64,000 nucleotides of DNA from Gemmataceae bacterium (GCA_901538445.1 LR594586.1:186001-250000); one strand, 5' to 3'; shown: positions 7,162 to 17,013, numbered from the stretch's first letter. Numbers and translations are program-made. The notes: generated from the letters alone by a model not told the origin.

Positions 7162-9857
7162 GGCGAGCGCTCCCGGTTCTCGGTGTGGGGGAAAAACATT
7201 CGGCTCTGTGCCAGTTCGTGGATCAGCGAGCGGAGCCCCAACTTGCGGTCCCGGGCGCGGTCCACGATGCGGCGGACCTCCGCGCGGTCGGCGTAGGCGA
7301 CGTCGGCGCCGGTGGCGTACCGGGACAGGTGCGCCACGAAGGCCCGGGCGAGCGCGTCGGGGTCCGCGGCCAGGAGCGCGGCGAGGTCGGCCGGGCCGCC
7401 GAACCGCCGCCCGTCCGACAGTTCGCCGGCGGGGTCGACGGGCGGCCCCAGCTTGTACGAGACGACCCACGGCTGCCGGGCCGCGTCCGGCGGCGGTTGC
7501 CCGGCGCCCGTGGACCGGTACCGGGTCCGGTGCCCCCCGATCGGGTCGAACGCCTCCAGCGCGAACCCGGGCGGGTCGGTCTTCGCGTGGCAGGCCGCAC
7601 AACTCGCGTTCGCCCGGTGCCGGTCCAACTGTTCGCGGATCGTGGTCGCCCCGCGGGTGTCGGGGTCGACGCCCGCGACGCTCGGGGGCGGGGGCGGGGG
7701 CGGGTCGTTGAAGAGCCGGTCCGCCACCCAGACGCCCCGCTTGACCGGCGTGGTGGTGGTCCCGTTCGCGGTGACCTTGTGGACCGCGGCCTGGCCGAGC
7801 AGCCCGCCCCGGAGGCTGTCCGCCGGGAGCGGCACCTTCCGGACCTCGACCCCGCTCACGCCGGCGACCCCGTAGTGCTCGGCAAGCCGCTGGGTGAGCA
7901 TGGCGAACCCCGGCCGGACCAGGGCGGTCGCGGGCAGGTCGCGGGCGATCAACTCCCGCACGAAGGCCCGCGTCTCGGCGGCCATGCCCTCCCGGAGGAG
8001 GACGTGGTACTCGGGGTAGAGCCCCGGGTCCGGTGCCGTCTCGTCGATCCGGTTCATTTCCAGCCACTGGTCGGTGAAGTCCTCCACGAACCGGTCGCTC
8101 CGGCGGTCGGCGAGCAGGCGGTCCACCTGGCGCCGGAGCACCTCCGGGCGGCGCAGCGACCCGTCGCGGGCGGCGGCGAGCAGGTCGGCGTCCGGCGGCC
8201 CGTTCCAGAGCCAGTACGAGAGCCGCGAGGCGAGGGCGAAGGCCGCGTCGGTGGGGAACGGCCCGCCCGGGTCGCGCGCGTCCCCGGGGAGGAAGAGGAA
8301 CTCCGGCGAGGTGAGCACCGCGACATAGACCCGGCGCATCGCGTCCTCGAAGCAGTCCCCCGCCCGGACACGCGCCTGGAGCAGCCGGAGGTACGGTTCG
8401 ATCTCACGCGGGGACACGTCGCGGCGGAGCGCCCGCGGCAAGAACGACCCGAGCAGGCGCCGCGCGTCCTCGACCGGGCGGTCCGACTGCACGGTCTCCA
8501 GGGGCGGGGCCCGCTCGGCCGGCGGGAGGTCGGAAACGAAGTCGGGGCGGTACCCGCCGAGGCCCCGGACTGGATCCCGCCGCGGGGGGGCCGCGTCACT
8601 GCCTTTCGGGAACTTGGCGATCGGCAGGTCGCCGAACAGGCGCGTGTGGCTCTCCGGGGGCCAGACGGGGTTGAGCGGCCCCTCGATCTCGAACCAGTCG
8701 AGGGCGACGCCGGGGCCCTTGTGCGCGGCCGCCCGGCCGCCGACCTGCCCGACCCGCAGCCCCCGCCAGTGGAGCGATACGGGGTCGAGCACGATGCTCT
8801 CGCGGGCGCCGACCCACGCGGTGAACTCCTGGACGTTTGGCCGCAGGGCTGGGGCCGTGAACAGGCCCAGCAACCGGCCGCCGTCCTGCTGCTTCCCCTC
8901 CGGGTGCGCCCGCAGTGCGGCCGCCTGGTCGGGGGCCGTGCCCACCGCCCCCGCGTCCCACTGGAACCCCCACAGGGACAGCGCCAGCCGGTACGTGCCG
9001 GCGTAAACCGGGGCGACGTTCAGCGCCGCCTCGTACCCCGCGAGGTTGGGGTTCAGCAGTCCGACCGCGCTCCGGCTCGCCGCCACCCGGTTCCGCTCGT
9101 AGAGCCGCCGGCGGTCAGGCAGGTCCGCGTCGGCGTCCGCCGCGGCGATGTACCCCCGCACCCCCTCGTACCCGCCGCGCGGCGGGTACGAGGGGTCGGG
9201 CCGCATGTCCTTGAGCAGCACGAACTGCCCCTGCTGGATGTTCCCCGCGAACTTGAACAGCCCCGCCGGGTACACCCGCACCTTGACGCTCGGGGGCGGC
9301 GTGCTCCGGGTCGCGACGGCCAGGTCGAGCGCGTGCTCGGCGGCGTCCTGGTAGCCGGCCAGGTGCGCCGGTGAGAGGTCCAGGCCGCCGGCGATCTTGT
9401 CGTACCCGGCCACGCGCCCGTCGGCCGGGAGGAGGCCGACGACGTCCAGGTGCGGCAAGGCCAGGACGTCCTTCAGGGTGTTCTGGAACTCGAGCCGTGT
9501 CATCCGCCGCAGGCGGACCCGGCCCCGCTCCCGCTGCCGCCGCTCCCCGGCCCGCTGGAGCCGCCCGTCGAGGTCGGCCAGGAACGCCCGGACCTTCGCG
9601 TCGTCCCGCCCGAGGCGCTTCTTCGGCGGCATCTCGCCGCGGTCGACCCGGTCGTACACCTCGACCCACCGCGCGTACGTCTTCCCGTCCGCCAGGTCCG
9701 GGCCGAGCGCTTCGAGGTCGAGGCCCCCGGCCCGGGTGGCCCCGTCGTGGCAGCTCACGCAGTAGTCGTTGATGAACGTGCTCCCGGCGGCCCGCGGCGT
9801 CGCCACGCACAGCGTGGCGCCGAGCACCAACGCCAGGTTCCGATTCGACACACTCAT
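7158..9857 (-). CDS. DUF1592-family cytochrome-type protein (DUF1587/1592/1595/1588/1585)
   Basis: 899 residues with a signal peptide. A c-type heme motif CVSCH at residues 33-37 with a downstream MPPKK ligand region marks the planctomycete cytochrome C module. DUF1587 follows (RLRRMTRLEFQNTLKDVLAL), then a long carbohydrate-binding-like insert. DUF1595/1592 comes next (LRLLQARVRAGDCFEDAMRR; LASRLSYWLWNGPPDADLL; WLEMNRIDE), then DUF1588 (GGLLGQAAVHKVTANGTTTT, HRANASCAACHAKTDPPGFA) and DUF1585 at the C-terminus. These proteins are predicted periplasmic and pair with DUF1552 partners; the reaction is unproven. It follows the anti-sigma-like gene by 6 bases and overlaps the SGNH gene by 4, so it is cotranscribed. 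Confidence 0.9.
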   Translation of the reverse strand: MSVSNRNLALVLGATLCVATPRAAGSTFINDYCVSCHDGATRAGGLDLEALGPDLADGKTYARWVEVYDRVDRGEMPPKKRLGRDDAKVRAFLADLDGRLQRAGERRQRERGRVRLRRMTRLEFQNTLKDVLALPHLDVVGLLPADGRVAGYDKIAGGLDLSPAHLAGYQDAAEHALDLAVATRSTPPPSVKVRVYPAGLFKFAGNIQQGQFVLLKDMRPDPSYPPRGGYEGVRGYIAAADADADLPDRRRLYERNRVAASRSAVGLLNPNLAGYEAALNVAPVYAGTYRLALSLWGFQWDAGAVGTAPDQAAALRAHPEGKQQDGGRLLGLFTAPALRPNVQEFTAWVGARESIVLDPVSLHWRGLRVGQVGGRAAAHKGPGVALDWFEIEGPLNPVWPPESHTRLFGDLPIAKFPKGSDAAPPRRDPVRGLGGYRPDFVSDLPPAERAPPLETVQSDRPVEDARRLLGSFLPRALRRDVSPREIEPYLRLLQARVRAGDCFEDAMRRVYVAVLTSPEFLFLPGDARDPGGPFPTDAAFALASRLSYWLWNGPPDADLLAAARDGSLRRPEVLRRQVDRLLADRRSDRFVEDFTDQWLEMNRIDETAPDPGLYPEYHVLLREGMAAETRAFVRELIARDLPATALVRPGFAMLTQRLAEHYGVAGVSGVEVRKVPLPADSLRGGLLGQAAVHKVTANGTTTTPVKRGVWVADRLFNDPPPPPPPSVAGVDPDTRGATTIREQLDRHRANASCAACHAKTDPPGFALEAFDPIGGHRTRYRSTGAGQPPPDAARQPWVVSYKLGPPVDPAGELSDGRRFGGPADLAALLAADPDALARAFVAHLSRYATGADVAYADRAEVRRIVDRARDRKLGLRSLIHELAQSRMFFPHTENRERSP

Positions 9858-9863
9858 GGGGGG

Positions 9864-10820
9864 CTACCGGTCCAGGACCTTGATGGGCAGAGCGGGCTGG
9901 GACTTAAGCACGAGGCGCACGTCGTCGGCGAACAGGCCCGCGGGCATCGGCCCGCGCAGGTTCGGCCGCGCGGCGAGGTGGGCGACGGCGAACTCGACCT
10001 CGCGGGGGACCAGGCACCGCGCCGTCACACGGCGCCACCCGCCGGCGCCCAGTGTCGTGACCTCCGCCGAACCCGTCGCGACCGCGTCGCCGATGGTCCC
10101 CGGCCACACCCGGTGCAGCTCGCGCGGGTCACCGCGGAACAGGTAGAGCTGGCAGAAGAAGGTGACCGAAGGGGGGCTGTTCTCGAGCCGATCGTCCAGG
10201 AACGCCGCGGATAACTCCAGGACGGAGTCGCCGCGGTCCCCGCCCCGGCCGGACAGGCTCCGGAGGTCGACGAGTTGAAACAGGTCGCAGGCGATGGCCC
10301 GGCCGTGCGGCGTGCCGGCGTCCGGCTCGGGCCGGACGAACCGGACGCAGTGCCGCCCCTGGACGCCCCCCCCGGCCACGACCTCGGAGGCGTCGCCCCC
10401 CCATACACCCACGCGGTCGGGGAAGCCCGACGGCAGCGCCCCCGGGGCAACTTCGAACCCGCCGTCCGCCAGCGCCGGGACGTCTTCCGAGGTCACTGAG
10501 ACGTCGGGCAGCGCGGTCGCCCACACGAGGCGACCGCCGGCCAGCCCGATGGCCAGCCCGAGCCCCAGCATGACCGACGCCAGGAGCGGCCGGCCGGCGT
10601 GCGACAAGACCCGGTACCGCGGCCGGTCCGGCTCCGGCCGCCGAACGGCCTGGTGCCGGAACTCTTCCCGGGCGGCCGCCGCGTGCATCAGCGTCTCGGC
10701 GAACAGGACCCGCCGCGCGTCGTGCAGCGTCATCTCGCGCTCGAGGCGGGCGAGGTCCTCGGACCCAAGCGCCCCGTCCTGGTAGCGGAGGACCAGTTCG
10801 AGAAACTCGACGTCACTCAT
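9864..10820 (-). CDS. Membrane anti-sigma-like protein with extracytoplasmic domain
   Basis: 318 residues. The ATG at 10820 shares one base with the stop of the sigma gene (TGATG). The cytoplasmic N-terminus (MSDVEFLELVLRYQDGALGS, then LARLEREMTLHDARRVLFAE) has the helical pattern seen in planctomycete FecR-like anti-sigma partners. A transmembrane helix at about residues 80-103 (SVMLGLGLAIGLAGGRLVW) follows, then a beta-rich extracytoplasmic domain resembling a carbohydrate-binding jelly roll (GGFEVAPGALPSGFPDRVGV; GWRRVTARCLVP). Its place directly after the ECF gene, with the anchor, supports regulation of that sigma factor. This is inference from context; no experimental family member is known to me. 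Confidence 0.75.
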   Translation of the reverse strand: MSDVEFLELVLRYQDGALGSEDLARLEREMTLHDARRVLFAETLMHAAAAREEFRHQAVRRPEPDRPRYRVLSHAGRPLLASVMLGLGLAIGLAGGRLVWATALPDVSVTSEDVPALADGGFEVAPGALPSGFPDRVGVWGGDASEVVAGGGVQGRHCVRFVRPEPDAGTPHGRAIACDLFQLVDLRSLSGRGGDRGDSVLELSAAFLDDRLENSPPSVTFFCQLYLFRGDPRELHRVWPGTIGDAVATGSAEVTTLGAGGWRRVTARCLVPREVEFAVAHLAARPNLRGPMPAGLFADDVRLVLKSQPALPIKVLDR

Positions 10821-11332
10821 CACACGGGCTCCTGGCGGAGGCGGGAGCGGACGCAGTCGCCGAGCGACTTGTGCACCCGGGCGAGGGCCTGGTAGACGGA
10901 CTCGAGCTTTCGCCCCATGAGGCGGGCCACCTCGGCGGACGTGCGGCGCTCGAAGTACCGGAGCCGCAGCAACTCGCGGTTGTTCGGCGTCAGGCGGGCG
11001 AGGCACTGCGCGAGGGCGTCCTGGAGTTGGGGCGCGAACGGCTGGTCCGGCCAGTCGGTGGCCAGCGTGGCCAGCAGTTCGTCGCTCAGGCCCTCGTACC
11101 GCCCGTCGCGTGCGCGGATCACGTCGACGGCCCGGTTCTTGCCGACGACCCGCGCCCAGCGGATCAAGTGTGCCCGGGTTTCGAACTCCGCGGGCCGCCC
11201 GACGGCCTTCACGCACACCTCCTGGAACACGTCCTCGGCAAGGTGGAAGTCGCGGGCCACGGCCGCGAGGTAGGCGGTCAGCGGCAGCCGCTCCGCGAGC
11301 AGTGTGGCGGTGACCTCTTCGACCGTGAGCAT
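10820..11332 (-). CDS. ECF RNA polymerase sigma factor (Gemmata-type)
   Basis: 170 residues from ATG 11332; the open frame extends to 11692 but the extra part is not sigma-like. Region 2: TAYLAAVARDFHLAEDVFQE and LIRWARVVGKNRAVDVIRAR. Region 4: CLARLTPNNRELLRLRYFER then TSAEVARLMGRKLESVYQAL. This fits the TIGR02989 group of planctomycete sigma factors. It heads a minus-strand run of five genes (sigma, membrane partner, DUF1592, SGNH, DUF1552) with almost no spacing, so it probably controls this operon including itself. The 536 bases upstream contain no other gene. Confidence 0.88.
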   Translation of the reverse strand: MLTVEEVTATLLAERLPLTAYLAAVARDFHLAEDVFQEVCVKAVGRPAEFETRAHLIRWARVVGKNRAVDVIRARDGRYEGLSDELLATLATDWPDQPFAPQLQDALAQCLARLTPNNRELLRLRYFERRTSAEVARLMGRKLESVYQALARVHKSLGDCVRSRLRQEPV

Positions 11333-11868
11333 GTCCTGACCGTCCTGAGCCGCGCGAGGATCTGCCTGAATTACGGCGGGCCGCTCCCAATCTCGACACA
11401 CATTACGCGCGGATTCTTCGACATTGTGGGGCGACCCTGTGCGGACGACCCCGGGGCCATCTGACGGTGCAACTGCAACCCAAGTTCGGGATACCCACGA
11501 GAACACGACCTGCATCACGGTCTGGAGCCGTCCACCGAATAAGCCCGTCTGATCGGATTCCGTGTCGAGATTTGTTGCGCATCCCCGTAATCCTTGAAGG
11601 TGTCGGCTCGGCAAGGCCGAGGCTGCACGGACTGATAAGCCGATTGGTGCCTTAGTTGAGACGCCGGAGACCCAAGTGCAACCGAGGATCATTGCTTCAG
11701 CCGCCGGGACCTTGGGCCTGATTTCCCCGCGCGTGCCCGCGGCGTGGTCCGACCGCTCCTCCGCCGCCGAGCAACCCGACTACTGGTCGAACCTGTCACC
11801 AGCTACGGGCAAATCTTTTCCCGTTTGAACGATTTTACTGCCGTCTATCACCTGACAGAAGGTGCCCG
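11333..11868. other. Intergenic region between divergent sigma operon and DUF1559 gene
   Basis: No convincing gene. This is the divergent promoter space for the ECF operon (minus) and the DUF1559 gene (plus). An AT-richer stretch at 11811-11850 precedes the AGAAGG ribosome binding site of the DUF1559 gene. No clear operator or terminator was recognised. Confidence 0.5.
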
Positions 11869-12882
11869 ATGCCCGCACGCCCTCTGAGCCGCGCCTTCAC
11901 ACTCATCGAGTTACTCGTCGTCATAGCGATCATTGCGGTCCTGATCGGCCTGTTGTTGCCCGCCGTCCAGAAGGTTCGCGAGGCCGCCGCCCGGATGACG
12001 TGCGCGAACAACCTCAAGCAGCTCGGGCTGGCCGTCCACGGCTACCACGACGCCTGCGGGTTCCTGCCGCCCGCGTGGAACGGCTACTCTGCCAAGCTCG
12101 CCGGGCGGTCGACGCCGGCCGCCCCGCGCCCGGGGATGCTGCCCGGCACCTTGCACTTCTACGTGCTCCCCTTCCTCGACCAGAACAACATCTACCAGCG
12201 GGCCATGGCCCCTTACGGCTCGATGACCGCGGGCGTGTACGACGCGAGCATCCCCGCCTACCTGTGCCCCTCGGACGTGTCCCGGAGCAGCGTCCAAACC
12301 TCGCTGAGCGGCACGTCGGCGGGGTTCACGAACTACTCCGGCAACCTCATGGTGTTCGAGCCGAACCGGCTCGGGCCGCTGGCGAACGCCACGCCCGACG
12401 GCACTTCGAACACTGTCGTGATGGGGGAGCGATGGCAGGCGTGCGGGCTCAATAGCGGCTCATTCTGTCTGAACCTGTGGGCCCAGTACCCCGGCGGGTC
12501 GGGCAGTCCGGCGGCAATCGCCTCTCTACAGCCCGAGTGGCCGCAGTTCACCCCCGTGTTTGGCGTCTGGGACGCGGGGTACACCACCGGCCCCCGGTCG
12601 ATGCCCAACTTCGCCAACAACGGCGGCGGCATGGCCCGGACGAGCGTGGCCCCGCCGTACACCGCCGCGAACACCGCGGGCTGGGTCGGGTATCAGACCA
12701 TGGGGCAGGGGTTGAGCGCGACGAACTGCAACTACATGACGCTCAGCTCCTGCCACCCGGGCGTCATCCTGGTCGGACTCGGTGACGGCAGCACCCGGGC
12801 CGTGTCCGACGGCGTATCGGTGATGACGTGGCTGCAGGCGTGCAACCCGGCGGACGGCGCCCCGCTCGGGTCCGACTGGTGA
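11869..12882 (+). CDS. DUF1559 pilin-like protein
   Basis: 337 residues. The type IV prepilin signal [20 protein letters not shown] sits near the N-terminus, followed by the planctomycete hallmark [16 protein letters not shown] and [18 protein letters not shown]. The C-terminus carries the H-x9-DG motif ([12 protein letters not shown]). These proteins are exported, cleaved at the Gly/Ala before FTLIE, and thought to form pseudopilin-like envelope structures; planctomycetes encode very many copies with unclear roles. An AGAAGG site 7 bases upstream supports ATG 11869. It is transcribed divergently from the ECF operon and convergently with the kinase at 13004-14920. Confidence 0.93.
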   Translation: MPARPLSRAFTLIELLVVIAIIAVLIGLLLPAVQKVREAAARMTCANNLKQLGLAVHGYHDACGFLPPAWNGYSAKLAGRSTPAAPRPGMLPGTLHFYVLPFLDQNNIYQRAMAPYGSMTAGVYDASIPAYLCPSDVSRSSVQTSLSGTSAGFTNYSGNLMVFEPNRLGPLANATPDGTSNTVVMGERWQACGLNSGSFCLNLWAQYPGGSGSPAAIASLQPEWPQFTPVFGVWDAGYTTGPRSMPNFANNGGGMARTSVAPPYTAANTAGWVGYQTMGQGLSATNCNYMTLSSCHPGVILVGLGDGSTRAVSDGVSVMTWLQACNPADGAPLGSDW

Positions 12883-13003
12883 GTGGCGCTTGTCGTGCAA
12901 AACGAGGCGGAACCACGCCGAGCTGTCCGACCGATGCCTTGCACGCCCTCTGGGAGGCGGGCGGGGCCGTCAACGCGCCGCGAGCACACGGGGACGCCCG
13001 AGG

Positions 13004-14920
13004 TTACCGCGAGTGGAGGTCGGCCGCACCGTGGCAGAACCGGCCCGCGTGCAACTGCTCCGCGTACGCCCGCTCGGTCCGCGTCCACCGGACGAGTAAC
13101 GCCAGCTCGTCGAGGTCGTGCATGTCCAAGAACTCGATGTACGCCCCATGGCCGGGCGGGAGCGGGCGGTCCACCCGCACCGACAGGCCCGACTCGGACA
13201 CATCGACGCACGTCGCGGCGAACGAGTCAGTGGTCCCGTCCGGATTCAGGGGGTACACGTAGACCGGGACGTGCAGGGGCAGCCGGGGCTCCCGGCGGCG
13301 GTCGCCCATGTCCATCAACTCGTGCCGGACCGCGACGATGACCTGCTGCCCGACGTCGTCCGCATACCGCCGGACCTCTTGGTGCCGCGCGTCCACGTGC
13401 CGGGCCGTGACCACCACCTCGCCCGCGCCTCCGGCCGGGGTCTGGAACTCGACGTCGACCTCCAGCCGCCCGGCCTTTCGGGTCCGGATCCAGCCCTCAG
13501 TGTAAAACTCGTGGGTGAACCGGTATCGCCCGGGGCCAAGCCTCTGCGGGCGGAGCCCGAAACGGGCCCCCGCGGCGACGAGCTTGGCCTCCGCCCGCGG
13601 CCCCGGCGGCGTCTGGCTGGGGAACGAGCACGCCCACGCCCCGTCGCCCCGGCGGCCGAGGTCGCCGCTGTGCGGCGGCCGGCCGGCGTTGGCCACGTCG
13701 TACCGCAGGGGCTGGGCCAACAGCGCCTCGCGGACCAGGGCCGCCACGCACGCCTCCATCGCCAGCCGCGCCGCGGCTGCGGGGAGCCCGAACAGCCGTG
13801 GCACGGGCACGACCGGCCCGACCTCGGGCACGGCCGCGACGACCGGCTCGCGTCGGAGGGTCCGGGCCGACGGGTGCAGTGAGGGGGCACGGTTTGGGGG
13901 CAGGTCGGGTGGCTTCGGCGGCGCCTGTGCGGGGACCAGGGGTGGCAGCGCCTGCCCGCCCCGCGACGGCTGGTCCAGCCGCACCACGTTGACCGGGGTC
14001 CGGGACCGGACGTCACGGGGAGGGCCCCCGCCCGGGCTGTTACCGGGGGTCGTGGCGGCCCGGAGCGCCTGCACGAGAGCCGCGCACGAATCGAACCGCT
14101 GCTCGGGGTCCTTCGCCAGCGCCTGGAGCACGATCGGCCGGTCGCCCGGCGGCAGCCCGGACAGGTCCGGCTTCGACGACACGTGCTGGAGCATGAGCTG
14201 TCGCGCCGTCTTGCCATTGTACGGGAACGTGCCGGTGAGCAGCTCCTGGTACACGAGCGCGAGGCTGTACTGGTCGGACCGGTTCGACGGCTCGCCGCGG
14301 AGCGCCTCGGGGGCGACGTACTTGGGGGTGAGCCCGCGGTTCCCGGCGGTCGGGCCGTCCGGGTTGAGCTGGGCCACGAGCCCGTAGTCGCCGACCTTGA
14401 CGTGCCCGGCGACGAGGAACAGGTTGGCCGGCTTCACGTCGAGGTGCTGGAGCCCGTACTTCGCAGCGATCATGTCGAGCGCCTCGGCCGCGTCATCGAG
14501 GTACGCGAGCAGTTCGTCGCGGGGGACGCCCGGGAGCCCAACGTCACGGCACTCGCGGAACCGGTCCTGGAGCTGGCGGTCGGCCAACTCCATCACCATG
14601 ACGAGCCCGCCGCCGACGATCTCCACCCGCTCGAGGGTGAGGAGGAACGGGTGGCGGATCGCCTTGATCTGCTGGAACGCCTCGATTTCCAGCTCGAAAC
14701 CCGACTTCGACCCGCCCGCGCCGAGGTCGACTGCAGACCCCTCGGGGGCGGGCACGAACTTGACGGCCTTATGGAGCCCGCCGGGGGCCTCGCACTTCCA
14801 CACCTCGCCGCACCCGCCCCGGCCAAGGGGCTCGAGGAGACGGTACCCGGCCAGGAACTCGAGCCCGCGGCACTTTGACGGAAACGCGTCGTCCGCCCAC
14901 TCGTGCTCGGTGTCCAGCAT
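13004..14920 (-). CDS. Ser/Thr protein kinase with C-terminal PilZ domain
   Basis: 638 residues from ATG 14920, chosen because GGAGAGG lies 8 bases upstream (an ATG at 14944 has none). Kinase domain about 25-285: glycine loop LGRGGCGEVW, AVK lysine (K54), catalytic loop HLDVKPAN (HRD changed to HLD, a non-RD kinase), DYG in place of DFG, and APEALRGEP. A Pro-rich linker (about 290-400) and a globular segment follow. The last 95 residues are a PilZ domain with both cyclic-di-GMP signatures: RREPR (RxxxR) and DVSESG (DxSxxG). No transmembrane helix is visible, so the protein is cytoplasmic. It may couple c-di-GMP to protein phosphorylation. It stands alone, convergent with the DUF1559 gene. Confidence 0.88.
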   Translation of the reverse strand: MLDTEHEWADDAFPSKCRGLEFLAGYRLLEPLGRGGCGEVWKCEAPGGLHKAVKFVPAPEGSAVDLGAGGSKSGFELEIEAFQQIKAIRHPFLLTLERVEIVGGGLVMVMELADRQLQDRFRECRDVGLPGVPRDELLAYLDDAAEALDMIAAKYGLQHLDVKPANLFLVAGHVKVGDYGLVAQLNPDGPTAGNRGLTPKYVAPEALRGEPSNRSDQYSLALVYQELLTGTFPYNGKTARQLMLQHVSSKPDLSGLPPGDRPIVLQALAKDPEQRFDSCAALVQALRAATTPGNSPGGGPPRDVRSRTPVNVVRLDQPSRGGQALPPLVPAQAPPKPPDLPPNRAPSLHPSARTLRREPVVAAVPEVGPVVPVPRLFGLPAAAARLAMEACVAALVREALLAQPLRYDVANAGRPPHSGDLGRRGDGAWACSFPSQTPPGPRAEAKLVAAGARFGLRPQRLGPGRYRFTHEFYTEGWIRTRKAGRLEVDVEFQTPAGGAGEVVVTARHVDARHQEVRRYADDVGQQVIVAVRHELMDMGDRRREPRLPLHVPVYVYPLNPDGTTDSFAATCVDVSESGLSVRVDRPLPPGHGAYIEFLDMHDLDELALLVRWTRTERAYAEQLHAGRFCHGAADLHSR

Positions 14921-15450
14921 GTTCGCGCCCTCTCCAGGTGGCACTCATCCGTATCGGTCGCCGGGCGCACGTAGGGAAGCTCGACCTGGGCCGTTCTACC
15001 CGGCTGCGCGGCACCGTGGAACGGGAGAGAGGCCGCGAGCTTCGGCGCCGTTCCACACGAATGATACTAAGGCCGAGTGAATGACACCACGCCCCGCGAA
15101 TCACTGACCACGGGTCGTGCCGCGATCGCGGCAGAGCCCGCAACGTCCGACGCGGGATCTCTGTCCACTCCCGGAAAGGTCAGCGCCCGCCTGGGCGGCA
15201 GCGTCATGGTGATGCCACGCTGGCACCGAACCCTGCGGCCGCACGATCGGGCTCACGCAACCACCGACACTGGGTCCGGGCAGCCAAGTACCGCAAGCCC
15301 GCGCTGGCCCAACGGCGACACAAAGTTGGAGACGAATTGCGGTCGTTCGCCACCCAAGCCAGCTTCGTGTCCAGAGGCTGTTGGCCGACCTCCAGTCGGA
15401 ACAGGAGTGTAGCCCGTTACCCGAACCGCAGCCTCCAGGCGGTGTTGCCT
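14921..15450. other. Intergenic region without recognisable gene
   Basis: 530 bases between two minus-strand genes. It should hold the promoter of the kinase gene and the end of the toroid-protein transcript. ORFs crossing it lack any family signature and are out-of-frame shadows. Confidence 0.45.
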
Positions 15451-17013
15451 TCATTTCGCGACGTCGAGGATCTGGATGGCCCCGTTGCCGGCGTTGGCCC
15501 GCTTGTACAGCGGCAGGTGGCGGTAGTACACCTCGAGGGTCAGGATGCACATGGCGGTGGTGCCGAGCCGGCCGCAGCCCCGGCCGATCCAGTGCGGGTC
15601 CGGGTCGAAGCTGCCCTGGTTCGGGCCGTCCTTCTTGATCTGGATCCCGATCAGCCAGTCCCGCATGCCGCCCTTGCGGACCCCGTCGGCCCCCTTCGGC
15701 CCCTCGTTCCACGTCTTCCACTCGTCGCCCTCGAAGAAGTGGACGACCTGCGTGGCGTAGTAGTAGAAGTACATGTCCGGCACGGCCGCGGTCTTCACCG
15801 GGGCCTTCTTCATGAGCCCGGTCACGCCCTCGGCCATGCCCGCGTTGTCCGGCCCCCACCCGTCGATGTAGTACCGGCTCAGCAGGCCGACGGCGGTGAG
15901 CGACGTGCCCGGGGCGGCCCCGGCGTTGTCGGCGTACCCGTACATGGCCTTGCGGCTCCCGGCCCCGGCCAGGTTCAGGAAGTCCACCGCCTTCTTCATC
16001 GTCGCCGCGGGGACCACGATGTCCTTGCCCAGGTTGGCCGCCTGGGCCTTGACGATGTGGTTGATCGCGGCCTGCGCCCCGCCGAGGAGCAGCCCCTTGT
16101 CCTTGGTCATGCCGTAGGCCTCGCACAGGGCGAGGGTGCCGATCGCGTGGGCGTACATGTTGCCCGACATGCGGCCCGCGTTGTTCCCGGACAGCGGGCA
16201 GTTGCGGAGCAGGAACTGGAGCCCGCTGGAGACCGTCTTCTGGTACTTCTTGCCCTTCAGGTGGGTCTCACCGGCGGCGAGGAACGGGAGCAGCGCCATG
16301 CCCGTGGCCGCGACCCGCTCGTCCTTGCTGCCCGCGTCGTACTCCCACCCGCCGTCCTGCTTCTGCTGCCGGGCGAGCCACGCCAGGCCCATCGCCACGG
16401 CCCGCTCGCTCTCCTCGTTACCGCCGCCCTCGCGGAGCATCCGGCTCTTGGTCGCCCCGCTGCGGCCCGGGAACGACGCGCTCATGAACCCGTTCTGTCC
16501 GCCGGTGCCCGACATCGCGCTGCCGGTCTCGCCGGTGACGCCGGGGACGCTGTTGTCGCTGGTGTTCAGGCCCGGGAGGGCCAGCGCCGTGGTGTCGGTG
16601 TCCGGGGCGTTCGGCTGGCCCAGGTTGTCCATCGTGACGGCGGCGTCGACGGTCTGCTTGTCCACCCGCTCGATCTCGGGCAGCGCGGCCTCAAGGTTCG
16701 ACTGGAGGCCGGGGTCCTCGTTGGTCAGGTCCTTCTCCGGCGCTTCCTCTTCCTTCTCGACCGACGTGGAGACGATCTTCTCGGGCGGCTTCGCGGTCAC
16801 GCCGCGGCCGCCGAACATCAGGATCATGATGGCGATCAGGCCGACGTGGACGGCCCCGCTGATGACCCACGCGGGAACGTGCTTCTTCATGAGCCGTTCT
16901 TGCGAGGTCTCCTCGGCCGCGTCCACGCGGCGGATGACCGCCGCGCCGCCGGCCGCGGCCCCGGCCTTCGCCGGTTGACCGTTGTTGGCCGGGTCTGGTT
17001 TCTTCTCACTCAC
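15451..17013 (-). CDS. Membrane-anchored squalene-cyclase/prenyltransferase-like toroid protein
   Basis: 520 residues. A cytoplasmic N-terminus of about 45 residues precedes one transmembrane helix (PAWVISGAVHVGLIAIMILM). A charged and Gly/Ser-rich region follows, then an alpha-alpha toroid of terpene-cyclase-like repeats: AMGLAWLARQQKQDGGWEYD, LQFLLRNCPLSGNN, AAINHIVKAQ, MRDWLIGIQIKKDGPNQGSF. Such QxxDGGW repeats occur in planctomycete proteins annotated as prenyltransferase/squalene oxidase repeat proteins; most lack the DxDD cyclase acid, and none is visible here. A scaffold or binding role in the envelope is more likely than catalysis. The ATG at 17013 has GGAGA upstream. Confidence 0.85.
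   Translation of the reverse strand: MSEKKPDPANNGQPAKAGAAAGGAAVIRRVDAAEETSQERLMKKHVPAWVISGAVHVGLIAIMILMFGGRGVTAKPPEKIVSTSVEKEEEAPEKDLTNEDPGLQSNLEAALPEIERVDKQTVDAAVTMDNLGQPNAPDTDTTALALPGLNTSDNSVPGVTGETGSAMSGTGGQNGFMSASFPGRSGATKSRMLREGGGNEESERAVAMGLAWLARQQKQDGGWEYDAGSKDERVAATGMALLPFLAAGETHLKGKKYQKTVSSGLQFLLRNCPLSGNNAGRMSGNMYAHAIGTLALCEAYGMTKDKGLLLGGAQAAINHIVKAQAANLGKDIVVPAATMKKAVDFLNLAGAGSRKAMYGYADNAGAAPGTSLTAVGLLSRYYIDGWGPDNAGMAEGVTGLMKKAPVKTAAVPDMYFYYYATQVVHFFEGDEWKTWNEGPKGADGVRKGGMRDWLIGIQIKKDGPNQGSFDPDPHWIGRGCGRLGTTAMCILTLEVYYRHLPLYKRANAGNGAIQILDVAK

Noticed and set aside
10820-11692. Longer sigma factor start at 11692
   Set aside because: The extra 120 residues are not sigma-like, while ATG 11332 gives the normal family length.
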